The notes under the pieces were generated by a model. The model was not told where the DNA came from, searched no databases, and was given only the letters and a program-made list of their open reading frames with translations. Shown here piece after piece: positions 44,805 through 53,344 of a stretch of DNA of 64,000 nt (the stretch's first letter is position 1; each line of letters starts with the position of its first letter). The position numbers were made by a program, and so were the translations under genes. This stretch comes from an uncultured Bacteroidales bacterium (GTDB lineage Bacteria > Bacteroidota > Bacteroidia > Bacteroidales > P3): positions 1 through 64,000 of the forward strand of contig ONUE01000002.1 of NCBI GenBank assembly GCA_900320975.1. The letters run 5' to 3'.

Positions 44805-46646
44805 TTACTTGATACCAACGACGAGCTTAATCTTGTCGATAGACGACTCTCGCTTTAAGCTAGTGTCGACATCTTGTGCCGTGGGGCTCTTCTGCACCTC
44901 AATGAATGTCTCCTGCATGTCAATGATCCGGTCGCACTGGCGACTGTAACGGCGAAGATCCTCGAGATTGGTAATCTCGCTCACGTCACTGTAGGCTTTG
45001 TACATGCGGTTGTATGCCTTCACAATATTGCGGAAGGGGTTCTCCTTGAAGTCAATCATTGCCTCGTTGCGCTTGATCTGGTCAAGCTTTTTCTTGGTGA
45101 TAAGGCAAAGGTTCTGCATGTCGATGTGAGCCGTAAGCATGTCAATAAAGCTACGACCACGCTCCACGGTGGCAAAACTGGGCCTGAGGTCGGTTTGCTT
45201 GCGGAGCAGCTTGTATCCGTTGGACAATATGCGGTCGAGTTTCTTGACAGACGTGATGGAGTCGTCATTACGGGCAATGGTAGTGCGCAATGTCAGCACG
45301 TCCATATAGCACTGCTGCACCTGACGCACCTCCTCGAGCTGCGCCTCATAAACCTTTGCACCTTCAGGGTCACGGAAGGATGGCAGAGGAATGAGGTTCT
45401 CGCTAATCTCGCGGTAGGCCACAACGACATCATAAAGCTTGCGGTTGTCGGTACCACGCATCATGATGGAGTCCGAACGTTGGCTTATCTCCTCGAGCTG
45501 GCTGAAGTAATCTATGTACAGCTGCTGTGCGGCCACAAAGTCCTCGAGGCTCTGGATGAAGAGCAAGCTCTCGGCATTGGTGGTGAAAGCGGGCACCTGG
45601 TTGAGACCTTTCAAGACCTCCTTGTAGGAGCCTACCACAGCGCGGTATTTCTTGCCATACTGGGTATTGATGGCATCGGTACCGGTAGCGATGGTGGCGC
45701 GCAAGTCGATAGTCTGCATATAGCGCTGCTGCACGTTGATGACAGTGTGCATACGGTTGATGTACTCCTCATACTCCCTGACATCGGCAAAAGAGACTGG
45801 CACAGAGGTGTGTTTGAAGACCTTCGTGTAGCTACGGTATACATCGCTGTTCTCTTTCTCGCAGCGTACCTTGAGGACATTCTTGAAGTTCTCAATCTGG
45901 AACGGCAGCGAGTTGTTGCCCAGCACATTCTCAAGCATATCATTCTGGAAGGCATTGAGTTCGTCCAGCTTTCCGATGCTCTCGTTGGTGGCGTTACCTG
46001 CCGACAGGTCATACTTGTTGTAGACCATCAAGTAGCTATAGTATAGATCCTTGAGCTCTTTAAGCTTCACCTTGTCCGTTATGCCTGCACCGTCGCACTT
46101 CTCGATGATGGCCCTGTGATGCAACTCGATATTGGAGCGCAGGTCTGCGGCAATGCGGTTACGCTCCTCTTGCTGACGGCGGGCCTCCTCGAGGGCACGC
46201 TGGCGGGCTGCCTCTTTCTCGGCCTCTATGCGCTGCTGCTCCAAGCGGCTGTACTTGATGCTCATCTTACCCATGAGGTCGGCCAAGCGCCGCAAACGGT
46301 ACTCATAGATGGGGTAGTCGGCCAGCACAGTGTTGCTGTCGAGCCAGATGAGACTGTCGCGGAACTCATAGTCGTTCTCTATGGAGTTGATGGCCTTTTG
46401 GGCTTTGGTACGAAGCGATACACACAGGTTGGTGAGCGCCACATAGTCCTCCGGCTGTTCGGCAAGGTATGCCATCGCCGCCGAAGTGTCGTTGACCCAC
46501 GCCGAATCAAGGCCATAGTTACCCAGTATATCCCCCACACTGAGCACAGTGGGCGGCTGCACTGGTTTGGTCTTCACCTTCGGACGCTGCGCAATGGCTG
46601 TGCCACAGAGCAGAAAGGCTGTTAGAAGCAGAAGCAGACGTTTCAT
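44805..46646 (-). CDS. Secreted coiled-coil protein of unknown function
   Basis: 613 residues with signal peptide MKRLLLLLTAFLLCGTAIAQ, then mostly helical. Residues about 133-170 are a charged coiled coil (YSRLEQQRIEAEKEAARQRA). Several loosely repeated segments of about 95-105 residues share YMQTIDLRATIATGTDAINT, CYMDVLTLRTTIARNDDSIT and similar. I do not recognise the family. No lipobox and no T9SS tail, so it is probably periplasmic. It follows the PurF-like gene by 32 bp on the same strand and is convergent with pyrC. Confidence 0.8.
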   Translation of the reverse strand: MKRLLLLLTAFLLCGTAIAQRPKVKTKPVQPPTVLSVGDILGNYGLDSAWVNDTSAAMAYLAEQPEDYVALTNLCVSLRTKAQKAINSIENDYEFRDSLIWLDSNTVLADYPIYEYRLRRLADLMGKMSIKYSRLEQQRIEAEKEAARQRALEEARRQQEERNRIAADLRSNIELHHRAIIEKCDGAGITDKVKLKELKDLYYSYLMVYNKYDLSAGNATNESIGKLDELNAFQNDMLENVLGNNSLPFQIENFKNVLKVRCEKENSDVYRSYTKVFKHTSVPVSFADVREYEEYINRMHTVINVQQRYMQTIDLRATIATGTDAINTQYGKKYRAVVGSYKEVLKGLNQVPAFTTNAESLLFIQSLEDFVAAQQLYIDYFSQLEEISQRSDSIMMRGTDNRKLYDVVVAYREISENLIPLPSFRDPEGAKVYEAQLEEVRQVQQCYMDVLTLRTTIARNDDSITSVKKLDRILSNGYKLLRKQTDLRPSFATVERGRSFIDMLTAHIDMQNLCLITKKKLDQIKRNEAMIDFKENPFRNIVKAYNRMYKAYSDVSEITNLEDLRRYSRQCDRIIDMQETFIEVQKSPTAQDVDTSLKRESSIDKIKLVVGIK

Positions 46647-46678
46647 ATTCTAATTCTGATTATCGGTTATCTTTTTCT

Positions 46679-48103
46679 TCAGTCACCGTAAGAAGAGGCG
46701 TCGAAGCAGTGGGTGCAGATGCTCTCCTTCGGCAGACCGATGGCCTCGCAGACGTCGTCCACGGTGTTGAACTTGAGGGTATCCACGCCAACATGCTGAC
46801 GGATGACCTCCACCATATCGGCATACTGCTTGGTCTCGGCATTCTGATAGAGTGCCAGCTGTTCCTTCGGCAGCTGAGCGGCGGGTGTGCCCTCCAGCTC
46901 TTCTATGACACGGCGGGTGATGAGCTCGCGGTCAGTCTTGCTCTCGCTGAAGTTGAGGAACGTGCAGCCATGCACCAGCGGCGGGCAGCTGATACGCACA
47001 TGCACCTTCTTGGCGCCGTAGTCGTAGAGCATCTTGACGTTGTCGCGCAACTGGGTACCACGCACGATGGAGTCGTCACAGAAGACCACCTCCTTGCCTT
47101 CCAACATGGCACGGCTGGGGATGAGCTTCATCTTGGCCACGAGGAAACGATCGGCCTGGCTTACCGGCATAAAGCTGCGGCTCCAGGTGGGGGTGTATTT
47201 GAGCAATCCGCGTTTGTAAGGTATCTGGCGACCGTTACTGTAACCAAGGGCCATACCGATACCACTGTCGGGAATAGGGCTCACAAAGTCCGGGGTGATA
47301 TCATCACGCTGACCCATGATGCGGCCAAGGTTATAGCGCACCTCTTCGGCATTCACTCCCTCGTACTCAGTGCAGGGGTAGCCGTAGTATATCCAGAGGA
47401 ACGAGCATATCTGGTTCTTCTTCTCGGCCTGACGCAACACCTTGATGCCACCGTCCACAGTCACCTTCACAATCTCGCCGGGGCCGACGAAACGGCAGGT
47501 CTCGTAGCCGAGGTTGACATAGGAGTGGCTCTCGCTGGCCACGGCATAGTCGTTGCCACGGCGGCCGATGACGATGGGCGTGCGGCCATAGCGGTCACGG
47601 GCGGCGATAATGCCGTCAGGCGTCAGTATAAGCATCGTGCAGCTGCCCTTGACGCTGTTGTAGACATTCTCAATACCCTCCACAAAATCCTTGCCCTGCG
47701 AGATAAGCAGCGCCACCAACTCGGTGGGGTTGGTACGGCCAATGCTGAGGTCGGTGAACTGCTGGTGCTTGGCCAGGCAGTCTTTCTCGAGCTCGTCAAT
47801 GTTGTTGATCTTGCTCACCGTAGCGATGGCAAAACGGCCAAGGTGCGAGTTCACCATCACGGGCTGCGCCTCAGTGTCGCTGATGACGCCGATACCCACA
47901 TTGCCCTTCATCTCGTCGAGGTCCTTCATGAACTTGGGCCTGAAGTGCGAGTTCTGGATGTTGTGGATGTTCTGGTGTGCCTGGGTACCGTCGAAGGTAG
48001 CCATGCCGGCACGCTTGGTGCCAAGGTGTGAATGATAATCTGTCCCGTAGAACAAATCGGAAATACAAGGGCGTTCACTGACTACGCCAAAGAAACCACT
48101 CAT
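46679..48103 (-). CDS. purF: Amidophosphoribosyltransferase homologue lacking the catalytic Cys
   Basis: PurF makes phosphoribosylamine from PRPP and glutamine. The 474-residue protein has both domains: N-terminal glutaminase fold (YHSHLGTKRAGMATFDG, GNVGIGVIS, GRTNPTELVALLI) and C-terminal PRPP domain with VVFCDDSIVRGTQLRDNVKM. Cysteines that would bind a 4Fe-4S cluster are kept (ICSFLW, VHGC, ICTHC). The N-terminus is MSGFFGVVS, where active PurF has a Cys directly after the processed start (CGVFGI). Ser replaces it, so glutamine use should be lost; it may use ammonia or have another job. Start 48103 follows a promoter box at 48186-48193. Confidence 0.85.
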   Translation of the reverse strand: MSGFFGVVSERPCISDLFYGTDYHSHLGTKRAGMATFDGTQAHQNIHNIQNSHFRPKFMKDLDEMKGNVGIGVISDTEAQPVMVNSHLGRFAIATVSKINNIDELEKDCLAKHQQFTDLSIGRTNPTELVALLISQGKDFVEGIENVYNSVKGSCTMLILTPDGIIAARDRYGRTPIVIGRRGNDYAVASESHSYVNLGYETCRFVGPGEIVKVTVDGGIKVLRQAEKKNQICSFLWIYYGYPCTEYEGVNAEEVRYNLGRIMGQRDDITPDFVSPIPDSGIGMALGYSNGRQIPYKRGLLKYTPTWSRSFMPVSQADRFLVAKMKLIPSRAMLEGKEVVFCDDSIVRGTQLRDNVKMLYDYGAKKVHVRISCPPLVHGCTFLNFSESKTDRELITRRVIEELEGTPAAQLPKEQLALYQNAETKQYADMVEVIRQHVGVDTLKFNTVDDVCEAIGLPKESICTHCFDASSYGD

Positions 48104-48185
48104 AATACTTTTTTGTTGTTAATAATTATTATAAATATATTGATAACGTTTACGTTGTAAGCGACAACAATGTATTTTCAAAGTG

Positions 48186-48193
48186 CAAAGATA
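48186..48193 (-). promoter_or_regulatory. -7 box of the PurF-like gene
   Basis: On the minus strand TATCTTTG fits TAnnTTTG, 83 bp upstream of the start, in an AT-rich gap. The upstream TTTG box is not obvious. Confidence 0.5.
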
Positions 48194-48253
48194 CACTTTT
48201 TCCTAATACTATATATAAAAAGTTACCAACAAGTTGTTACCCGCGCCAACACC

Positions 48254-49102
48254 TCAGTCTTTGAGGAAAGCGGCAAGCTGGCGTTCGCTGATGTTGCGGT
48301 AGTGATATGTAGCTTGTGGCTCGCCGTCGGCGAGGAGGATAATCAGCGGACGGCTGCCGTAGGTGATGCCAAGGAACTGCTCTCTGCCGATGTCCGTAGG
48401 CTCCAGATAGACGATATCCGCGGTGTCGATGTCATGTCTCTTGACTATGGAGCTTATCTTCTCGCGGCTCATGCGACAGTAAGGACAGCCTGGCGTGACG
48501 AAAGCCACCACCTTGTGACCCTCGTCGAGGTGTCTCTCTTCCACGGTCTCGCGCAGCTTCTCCCTGTCATAGAGCATATCTTCGTCACCGAACATCCAGC
48601 TGTCAGGTACCGAGATGGTGAACACGCCAACCACCACGGCGACAGCCATTCCGGCGGCGACCCACCATTTCCAGCATTTTGTGTCACACGCCTTTCTCTC
48701 TTCCTTGCGTGTCAGACGCATATAAAGTAGCGTAAGCACTATCAGCACGGCGTTCTTCAGGAGCGACACCGCCGGCGACATATCGGCCAGACGCCCCATG
48801 CACTGGCATGAGTCGGTGCGGCCTATCAAAGCGGCATAGCACAGGAACATGCTGAACAGCAACAGCACCACCAATGTGGCGAGGTTCACCCAGCGGCGCC
48901 ACCAGCCCACGGCTATCAGGGCTCCCAGCAGGAACTCCGCCGCTATGCATAGGCGCGTGGCTATATAAGTGAGTGTGAGCGGCATAAAGCCGTATGAGAA
49001 GACGTATAGCTCGAAGTCGTCTATGGCCATCAGCTTGGCGACAGCCGAAACCATGAACAGCGCGGCAAGCACCACGCGCAGTAGAATCTTACTTATTACC
49101 AT
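48254..49102 (-). CDS. MauE/DoxX-type membrane protein fused to a thioredoxin-like domain
   Basis: 282 residues. The first 140 have four transmembrane helices in the DoxX/MauE pattern (LRVVLAALFMVSAVAKL, AAEFLLGALIAVGWW, RTDSCQCMGRL with a Cys pair). A fifth helix (WWVAAGMAVAVVVGVFTIS) leads to a periplasmic thioredoxin-like domain with VAFVTPGCPYCRMSREKI, active-site CPYC, ending YRNISERQLAAFLKD. Such fusions probably pass electrons across the membrane to periplasmic targets. The ATG at 49102 overlaps the preceding lipoprotein stop. It ends a unit with ftsK and two Cys-rich lipoproteins. Confidence 0.82.
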   Translation of the reverse strand: MVISKILLRVVLAALFMVSAVAKLMAIDDFELYVFSYGFMPLTLTYIATRLCIAAEFLLGALIAVGWWRRWVNLATLVVLLLFSMFLCYAALIGRTDSCQCMGRLADMSPAVSLLKNAVLIVLTLLYMRLTRKEERKACDTKCWKWWVAAGMAVAVVVGVFTISVPDSWMFGDEDMLYDREKLRETVEERHLDEGHKVVAFVTPGCPYCRMSREKISSIVKRHDIDTADIVYLEPTDIGREQFLGITYGSRPLIILLADGEPQATYHYRNISERQLAAFLKD

Positions 49103-49355
49103 ATTCGCGGCATGAAACCTTATGGACCTCGACACGTGTCAGCGAATGACGCGGCGGTGTGGCAGTACTGTCGGTAATGTGTTTCTCTTCGGCAATCTCG
49201 TTGATGCTCTCGCATTTCATGCTTCCATCCACATAGAGAAAGCGCAGCGAATTGTCGTCATCCTCTCCCGTGTAGGAGCATTTGCACTGACGCTCCTTGG
49301 AGCATGCGGTGAGCATTACCATCGCGGCAGCAGCTATAAACAATATCTTTTTCAT
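49089..49355 (-). CDS. Small lipoprotein with CxC motif (second of a pair)
   Basis: 88 residues. The start is MKKILFIAAAAMVMLTACSK with a lipobox (LTAC). The mature part has RQCKCSYTGEDDD, MKCESINEIA and a C-terminal HKVSCREY. Three or four cysteines in 70 residues and a CxC motif recall metal or redox sites. It resembles the upstream 82-residue lipoprotein and is probably its paralogue. Its stop overlaps the MauE/thioredoxin start. Function unknown. The in-frame ATG at 49373 would lie inside the upstream gene. Confidence 0.72.
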   Translation of the reverse strand: MKKILFIAAAAMVMLTACSKERQCKCSYTGEDDDNSLRFLYVDGSMKCESINEIAEEKHITDSTATPPRHSLTRVEVHKVSCREYGNK

Positions 49356-49362
49356 GGCGTTA

Positions 49363-49611
49363 CTATTCTTCAAACATGGAGTCTATGTGGAACTCGTAGT
49401 CTGTGCAGAGCAGCGAGTCGGCCCAGATGGAGTCCAGGGCGTCGTGGCCCTCAAAGACCTTCAGCGAGACGCACTCGCCTTTGTCAATCTTAACGATGCG
49501 CACGTGCGAGGTGCCCCTCACCGAGCAACGGCAGGTCTTCGCCTTCGAGCACCCGACGGCAGTTGCCAGCAGGGCCAGGGCGATGACGCAGAATATGGTT
49601 TTCTTTCTCAT
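49363..49611 (-). CDS. Small lipoprotein with CxC motif (first of a pair)
   Basis: 82 residues starting MRKKTIFCVIALALLATAVG with a lipobox (AVGC). The mature part has AKTCRCSVRGT, KGECVSLKVFEG and LLCTDYEF. It shares the K/Q-xCxCS core and the later (K/E)C-x-S with the next lipoprotein, so the two look like diverged duplicates. It starts 30 bp after the ftsK stop, likely in one transcript. Confidence 0.72.
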   Translation of the reverse strand: MRKKTIFCVIALALLATAVGCSKAKTCRCSVRGTSHVRIVKIDKGECVSLKVFEGHDALDSIWADSLLCTDYEFHIDSMFEE

Positions 49612-49640
49612 TTTCGTTATTTACGTTATATCGTTGTCCT

Positions 49641-52175
49641 TTACAGTGTCTTCAGTAGTTCTTCGAGGCTCACCTCGTCGTGTATCAGCACGTCGCGCGG
49701 CTTGCTGCCGTTGCTGGGTCCCACGATACCTGCGGCCTCCAGTTGGTCTATTATACGTCCTGCGCGGTTGTAGCCGAGCTGCAGCTTGCGCTGCAGGAGC
49801 GAGGTGCTGCCGAACTGCGACGCCACCACAAGACGGGCCGCGTCGTTGAAGAACTCGTCCTTGCTCTTGGCGTCGAACTCCTTGTTGGGCTCCTCGTTCT
49901 CGTCGAGGTACTCCGGCAGCTCGAAGCCTTCGGGGTAGCCACGCTGCTCGCCGATGAAGTGCACCAGCTTGTCAATCTCCGGCGTATCTATCAGGGCGCA
50001 CTGCAGACGTATCATATCCTTACCGGCCAGCGAGATGAGCATATCGCCGCGTCCTATCAGCTGCTGGGCGCCGCCGGTGTCGAGGATGGTCTTGCTGTCG
50101 ATGCCGCTGGTGACGCGGAAAGCCACACGTGCGGGGAAGTTGGCCTTGATGGTGCCGGTGATGATATTGGTGGTGGGGCGCTGCGTAGCGATAATCAGGT
50201 GTATACCCACCGCACGCGCCAGCTGAGCCAGTCGCGCTATGGGCAGCTCCACCTCCTTGCCTGCCGTCATGATGAGGTCGCCGAACTCGTCAATCACCAC
50301 CACGATATACGGCAGGTAGCGGTGCCCGTTGGCGGGGCTGAGCATTCGCTTGCAGAACTTCTCGTTGTATTCGGTAATCTTGCGCACCTTGGCCTGCTTG
50401 AGCAGGTCATAGCGGCTGTCCATCTCTATGCAGAGGCTGTTGAGGGTGCGCACCACCTTCTTGACGTCGGTGATGACGGCCTCCTCGTCGCCCGGCATCT
50501 TGGCCAGGTAGTGGTGCTCCAGAGCCGAATAGAGGCTGAACTCCACCTTCTTCGGGTCCACAAGCACCAACTTAAGCTCCGACGGGTGCTTCTTGTAGAG
50601 CAGGCTCGCGAGTACTGCATTGAGGCCCACACTCTTACCGGTACCGGTAGCACCGGCCATCAGCAGGTGGGGCATCTTGGCCAAGTCGGTGACGAGCACC
50701 TCGTTACTGATGGTCTTGCCGAAGGCCACGGGGAGCTCCATCTTGGCGTTCTTGAAGGCGTCGCTCTCCAGCATGGTCTTCATGGCCACTATCTGGGGCT
50801 TGGCATTGGGCACCTCGATACCCACGTTGCTCTCGCCCGGTATGGGGGCTATGATACGTATGCCGAGGGCCGCCAGCGAAAGGGCTATGTCGTCCTCCAG
50901 GTTCTTAATCTTGCTGATGCGCACACCGGGCGCAGGCTTAATCTTATAGAGGGTCACCGTAGGTCCCGGCGTGGCGGTGATCTCGGTAATCTCTATGCCG
51001 TAGTCATGCAGGGTCTGCACGATGCGGTCTTTGTTGGTAACCAGCTCCTCTTTGGTGACGCGCACGTTCGACGCCTCCCAGTCCTCGAGGATGCCGGTGT
51101 CGGGCATCACATAGTCGCTAAGGTCCAGATGCGGATCATAGGGCTCGTCGATGCCATAGTGGCGACGGTAGTCGTCATCGTCGAGTTCCTCTTCTGCAGC
51201 CTCCGGCGACTCGTCGTTCTCCGTAGCCTCCGGAGCATCGGCAGGCTCAGGAGTATCATTGATAGTAAAGGCGATGTCGTCATTCTGATCCTCTGCCATC
51301 GGGGCGTCGGCCTCGGGGCTGAGGGGTATTTCCGTACCCTGCGCTTTGGCGTTGATGCGCGCAAACTCGTCGTCAATGCTGAAGGCTGGCTCTTTGTCAT
51401 CGTTCGTCTCTTCAGTCTCTTCACTCTCTTTCATGCTCTCATTGGCCGGAGTCTGGAACAGTTTCCATGCCTCCTCGTCAAAGTCAGCGCCTTCGTCGTC
51501 GTCCACCACCTTTGCGGGCTCCTCATGCTTCTGGATCACCTCTTCTTTCTCATGCTCCGTAGCCACCTCCTCAAACTCGCGTTCCACCTTCTTGGCGAGG
51601 TCCTTGACGTCGACCTTGGGCAGCTCAACCTTGTGCACAAGCACCAGGAAGAGCACAGCCACAAAGAACAGCGCCACCAGCGTCCACCAGCTCATGAGCT
51701 CGTGCAGCGGCTCGGCCATCTGCAAGCCTATGCCGGCGTAGCTCTCGAAACCTGCACTCTTGACCCATGCGCCACCTATGTAGCCCAGGGTCAGCGAGCA
51801 CCACAGCATCCAGAACACCGTGCTGCCGAAGGTCTTCCACCACGGCATCACCACGACATCCCACAGCCGCATGCCGTAGACGAAGAAGAGCAGTGCGAAG
51901 CCCAGGCTACCGATGCCGAAGAGGTTGACGGCAAAGAACTCCGCCACCCCCTTGCCCAGCGAACCGGCCCAGCCACCGCGCGCATCGGTGACATAATAGC
52001 CCGTCATGGCCACGACGAGAAACACAGAGAAGAGCACGTAGAACGCTCCGCGTATATGTGCGAAGCGCTTACTGCGCAAGAACGTTACGAAAGCCGCCAT
52101 GCGGTTCTTCTTCGCCGCGCCCTTGCCTTTACCTTTGGATCCAGACTTTTTCTTACCAGCCACCCTACTCAACAA
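49641..52175 (-). CDS. ftsK: DNA translocase FtsK/SpoIIIE
   Basis: 844 residues. A basic N-terminus, four transmembrane helices (about 40-185), an acidic linker (about 200-345, rich in E and D), then the motor domain: GVRISKIKNLEDDIALSLAA, IPGESNVGIEVPN, Walker A LMAGATGTGKSVGLNAVLAS (about 505-524), Walker B YIVVVIDEFGDLIM, RATQRPT-type IIATQRPTTNIITG. The C-terminal gamma domain (LLQRKLQLGYNRAGRIIDQL) binds orientation sequences. It pumps chromosome ends through the septum for dimer resolution. The linker is shorter than in Escherichia coli, normal for Bacteroidota. The preceding secreted protein is 33 bp upstream. Confidence 0.95.
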   Translation of the reverse strand: MLSRVAGKKKSGSKGKGKGAAKKNRMAAFVTFLRSKRFAHIRGAFYVLFSVFLVVAMTGYYVTDARGGWAGSLGKGVAEFFAVNLFGIGSLGFALLFFVYGMRLWDVVVMPWWKTFGSTVFWMLWCSLTLGYIGGAWVKSAGFESYAGIGLQMAEPLHELMSWWTLVALFFVAVLFLVLVHKVELPKVDVKDLAKKVEREFEEVATEHEKEEVIQKHEEPAKVVDDDEGADFDEEAWKLFQTPANESMKESEETEETNDDKEPAFSIDDEFARINAKAQGTEIPLSPEADAPMAEDQNDDIAFTINDTPEPADAPEATENDESPEAAEEELDDDDYRRHYGIDEPYDPHLDLSDYVMPDTGILEDWEASNVRVTKEELVTNKDRIVQTLHDYGIEITEITATPGPTVTLYKIKPAPGVRISKIKNLEDDIALSLAALGIRIIAPIPGESNVGIEVPNAKPQIVAMKTMLESDAFKNAKMELPVAFGKTISNEVLVTDLAKMPHLLMAGATGTGKSVGLNAVLASLLYKKHPSELKLVLVDPKKVEFSLYSALEHHYLAKMPGDEEAVITDVKKVVRTLNSLCIEMDSRYDLLKQAKVRKITEYNEKFCKRMLSPANGHRYLPYIVVVIDEFGDLIMTAGKEVELPIARLAQLARAVGIHLIIATQRPTTNIITGTIKANFPARVAFRVTSGIDSKTILDTGGAQQLIGRGDMLISLAGKDMIRLQCALIDTPEIDKLVHFIGEQRGYPEGFELPEYLDENEEPNKEFDAKSKDEFFNDAARLVVASQFGSTSLLQRKLQLGYNRAGRIIDQLEAAGIVGPSNGSKPRDVLIHDEVSLEELLKTL

Positions 52176-52208
52176 CTTAAAGACTCAATGACACAAAGAC
52201 CCAAAACA

Positions 52209-52961
52209 TTACTCACCCTGCAGGAGTTCCATCTCTTCCTGGAGCTGCGTGCCGAGGGTCTCGAGCTCTTCGTCAGTGAGGGTGTCGTAGCCGTCGGGCA
52301 GCAGGAAGTCGGCTTCCTTCACCTTGCCCTTGACAATCTCGGTAACGGTATAGGTGATGGCTCTGCCCTCACCGGCATCGACGGTGCACTCCAGGGGCAT
52401 GCCCTTGATGCCGTCGAACAGGATGTTAATCTTCGGTCCAATCTCCTCGCAGATCCACATCACACGCGGATGGTCGGTACCCTCCTCGTCATACATGTGG
52501 CGGATCATCTTCTTGGCGGTAACACCGGCAATCTCCTTGGTCTCGCTGGTGTACTCATAGTAGAAGTGGCCGGGCTCAGTGTCGACAATCTCCAGGCTGT
52601 CGAAATCGGACTGCTTGGCGGTATTCTTGATAATCAGCTTGCCCTCGCCCTGGTAGTCGAACTCAGAGCCGTTGCTGCGGAAGTAGCTCAGCAGCATGCT
52701 GTAGTTCTCGCAACGGGTGATGGTGAGGTTCTGCACCAGCACGCACTCCGAGAAAGGCGACTGGAAGAAGATGGCGCTCTTGGTGTACATGTCGTCGCCC
52801 GAGACCTTGATCTCGGCCGTGGCAGCCTCTTCGGGGATAGTCATGGCCACCTGACCGGTGGACTCAACCTTGTACTTCAGGGTGCCCTTGAAGGTATTCT
52901 GGGCGCTCAACATACTGGCAGTCAGCAGGACTGCACCAACGATAGCAAAGATTTTTTTCAT
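52209..52961 (-). CDS. Exported protein of unknown function upstream of ftsK
   Basis: 250 residues with signal peptide MKKIFAIVGAVLLTASMLSA. The mature part alternates strands: FKGTLKYKVESTGQV, KSAIFFQSPFSECVL, GHFYYEYTSETKEIAGVTAK, and a C-terminal helix with many Glu. It resembles DUF4412 or LolA-like half-barrel proteins, and LolA often lies next to ftsK in Bacteroidota, but I see no defining motif. Function open. Confidence 0.65.
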   Translation of the reverse strand: MKKIFAIVGAVLLTASMLSAQNTFKGTLKYKVESTGQVAMTIPEEAATAEIKVSGDDMYTKSAIFFQSPFSECVLVQNLTITRCENYSMLLSYFRSNGSEFDYQGEGKLIIKNTAKQSDFDSLEIVDTEPGHFYYEYTSETKEIAGVTAKKMIRHMYDEEGTDHPRVMWICEEIGPKINILFDGIKGMPLECTVDAGEGRAITYTVTEIVKGKVKEADFLLPDGYDTLTDEELETLGTQLQEEMELLQGE

Positions 52962-53100
52962 CTTATGTACTCTTTTTAGATTATTTTCAATTATAGGGAT
53001 AACACCGCATCGCCCTTTTTATTGTGCGACACGTCATTTTTTTCTATTCTCCCCCCGCTTCCTCCCCACCCTCCCCCTCCGTCCCCTCTCCGACTCCGGT

Positions 53101-53181
53101 CCGTCTGTTCTACGGTTGTTTAACGGTTGTTTAACGGTCAGTAACCGTTAAACAACCGTTAAACAACCGTAGAACAGACGG
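53101..53181. repeat. 81-bp near-perfect palindrome of 11-bp units (copy 5)
   Basis: Same three units as copy 4, with a CAGT centre and one mismatch. Left flank CTCCGTCCCCTCTCC and right flank GGAGAGGGGACGGAG are also inverted, if an 11-nt ACTCCGGTCCG on the left is looped out. It lies between divergent genes (minus 52961, plus 53345). The remaining 52962-53100 and 53182-53344 show no other element I can call. Confidence 0.9.
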
Positions 53182-53344
53182 AGAGGGGACGGAGCGGCGA
53201 CGGAGAGGCGGCAGCCTGTGGGAGGCCGGGGGAAGAAAAACATAAATAATGTTAAAAAAATGATTCAAAACCGGTTTCCCGTCGTCATATATATAGGAGC
53301 CCACGGAGGGCTTTGTCATGTTAAACCACAAAAAGACAATCAAA

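Noticed and set aside
49680..52979. Very long open frame on the plus strand opposite ftsK
   Set aside because: It is the antisense of a clear ftsK gene; its composition (His, Leu, Val, Gly, Arg-rich) is what a G+C-rich shadow frame gives. No start signal or family motif.
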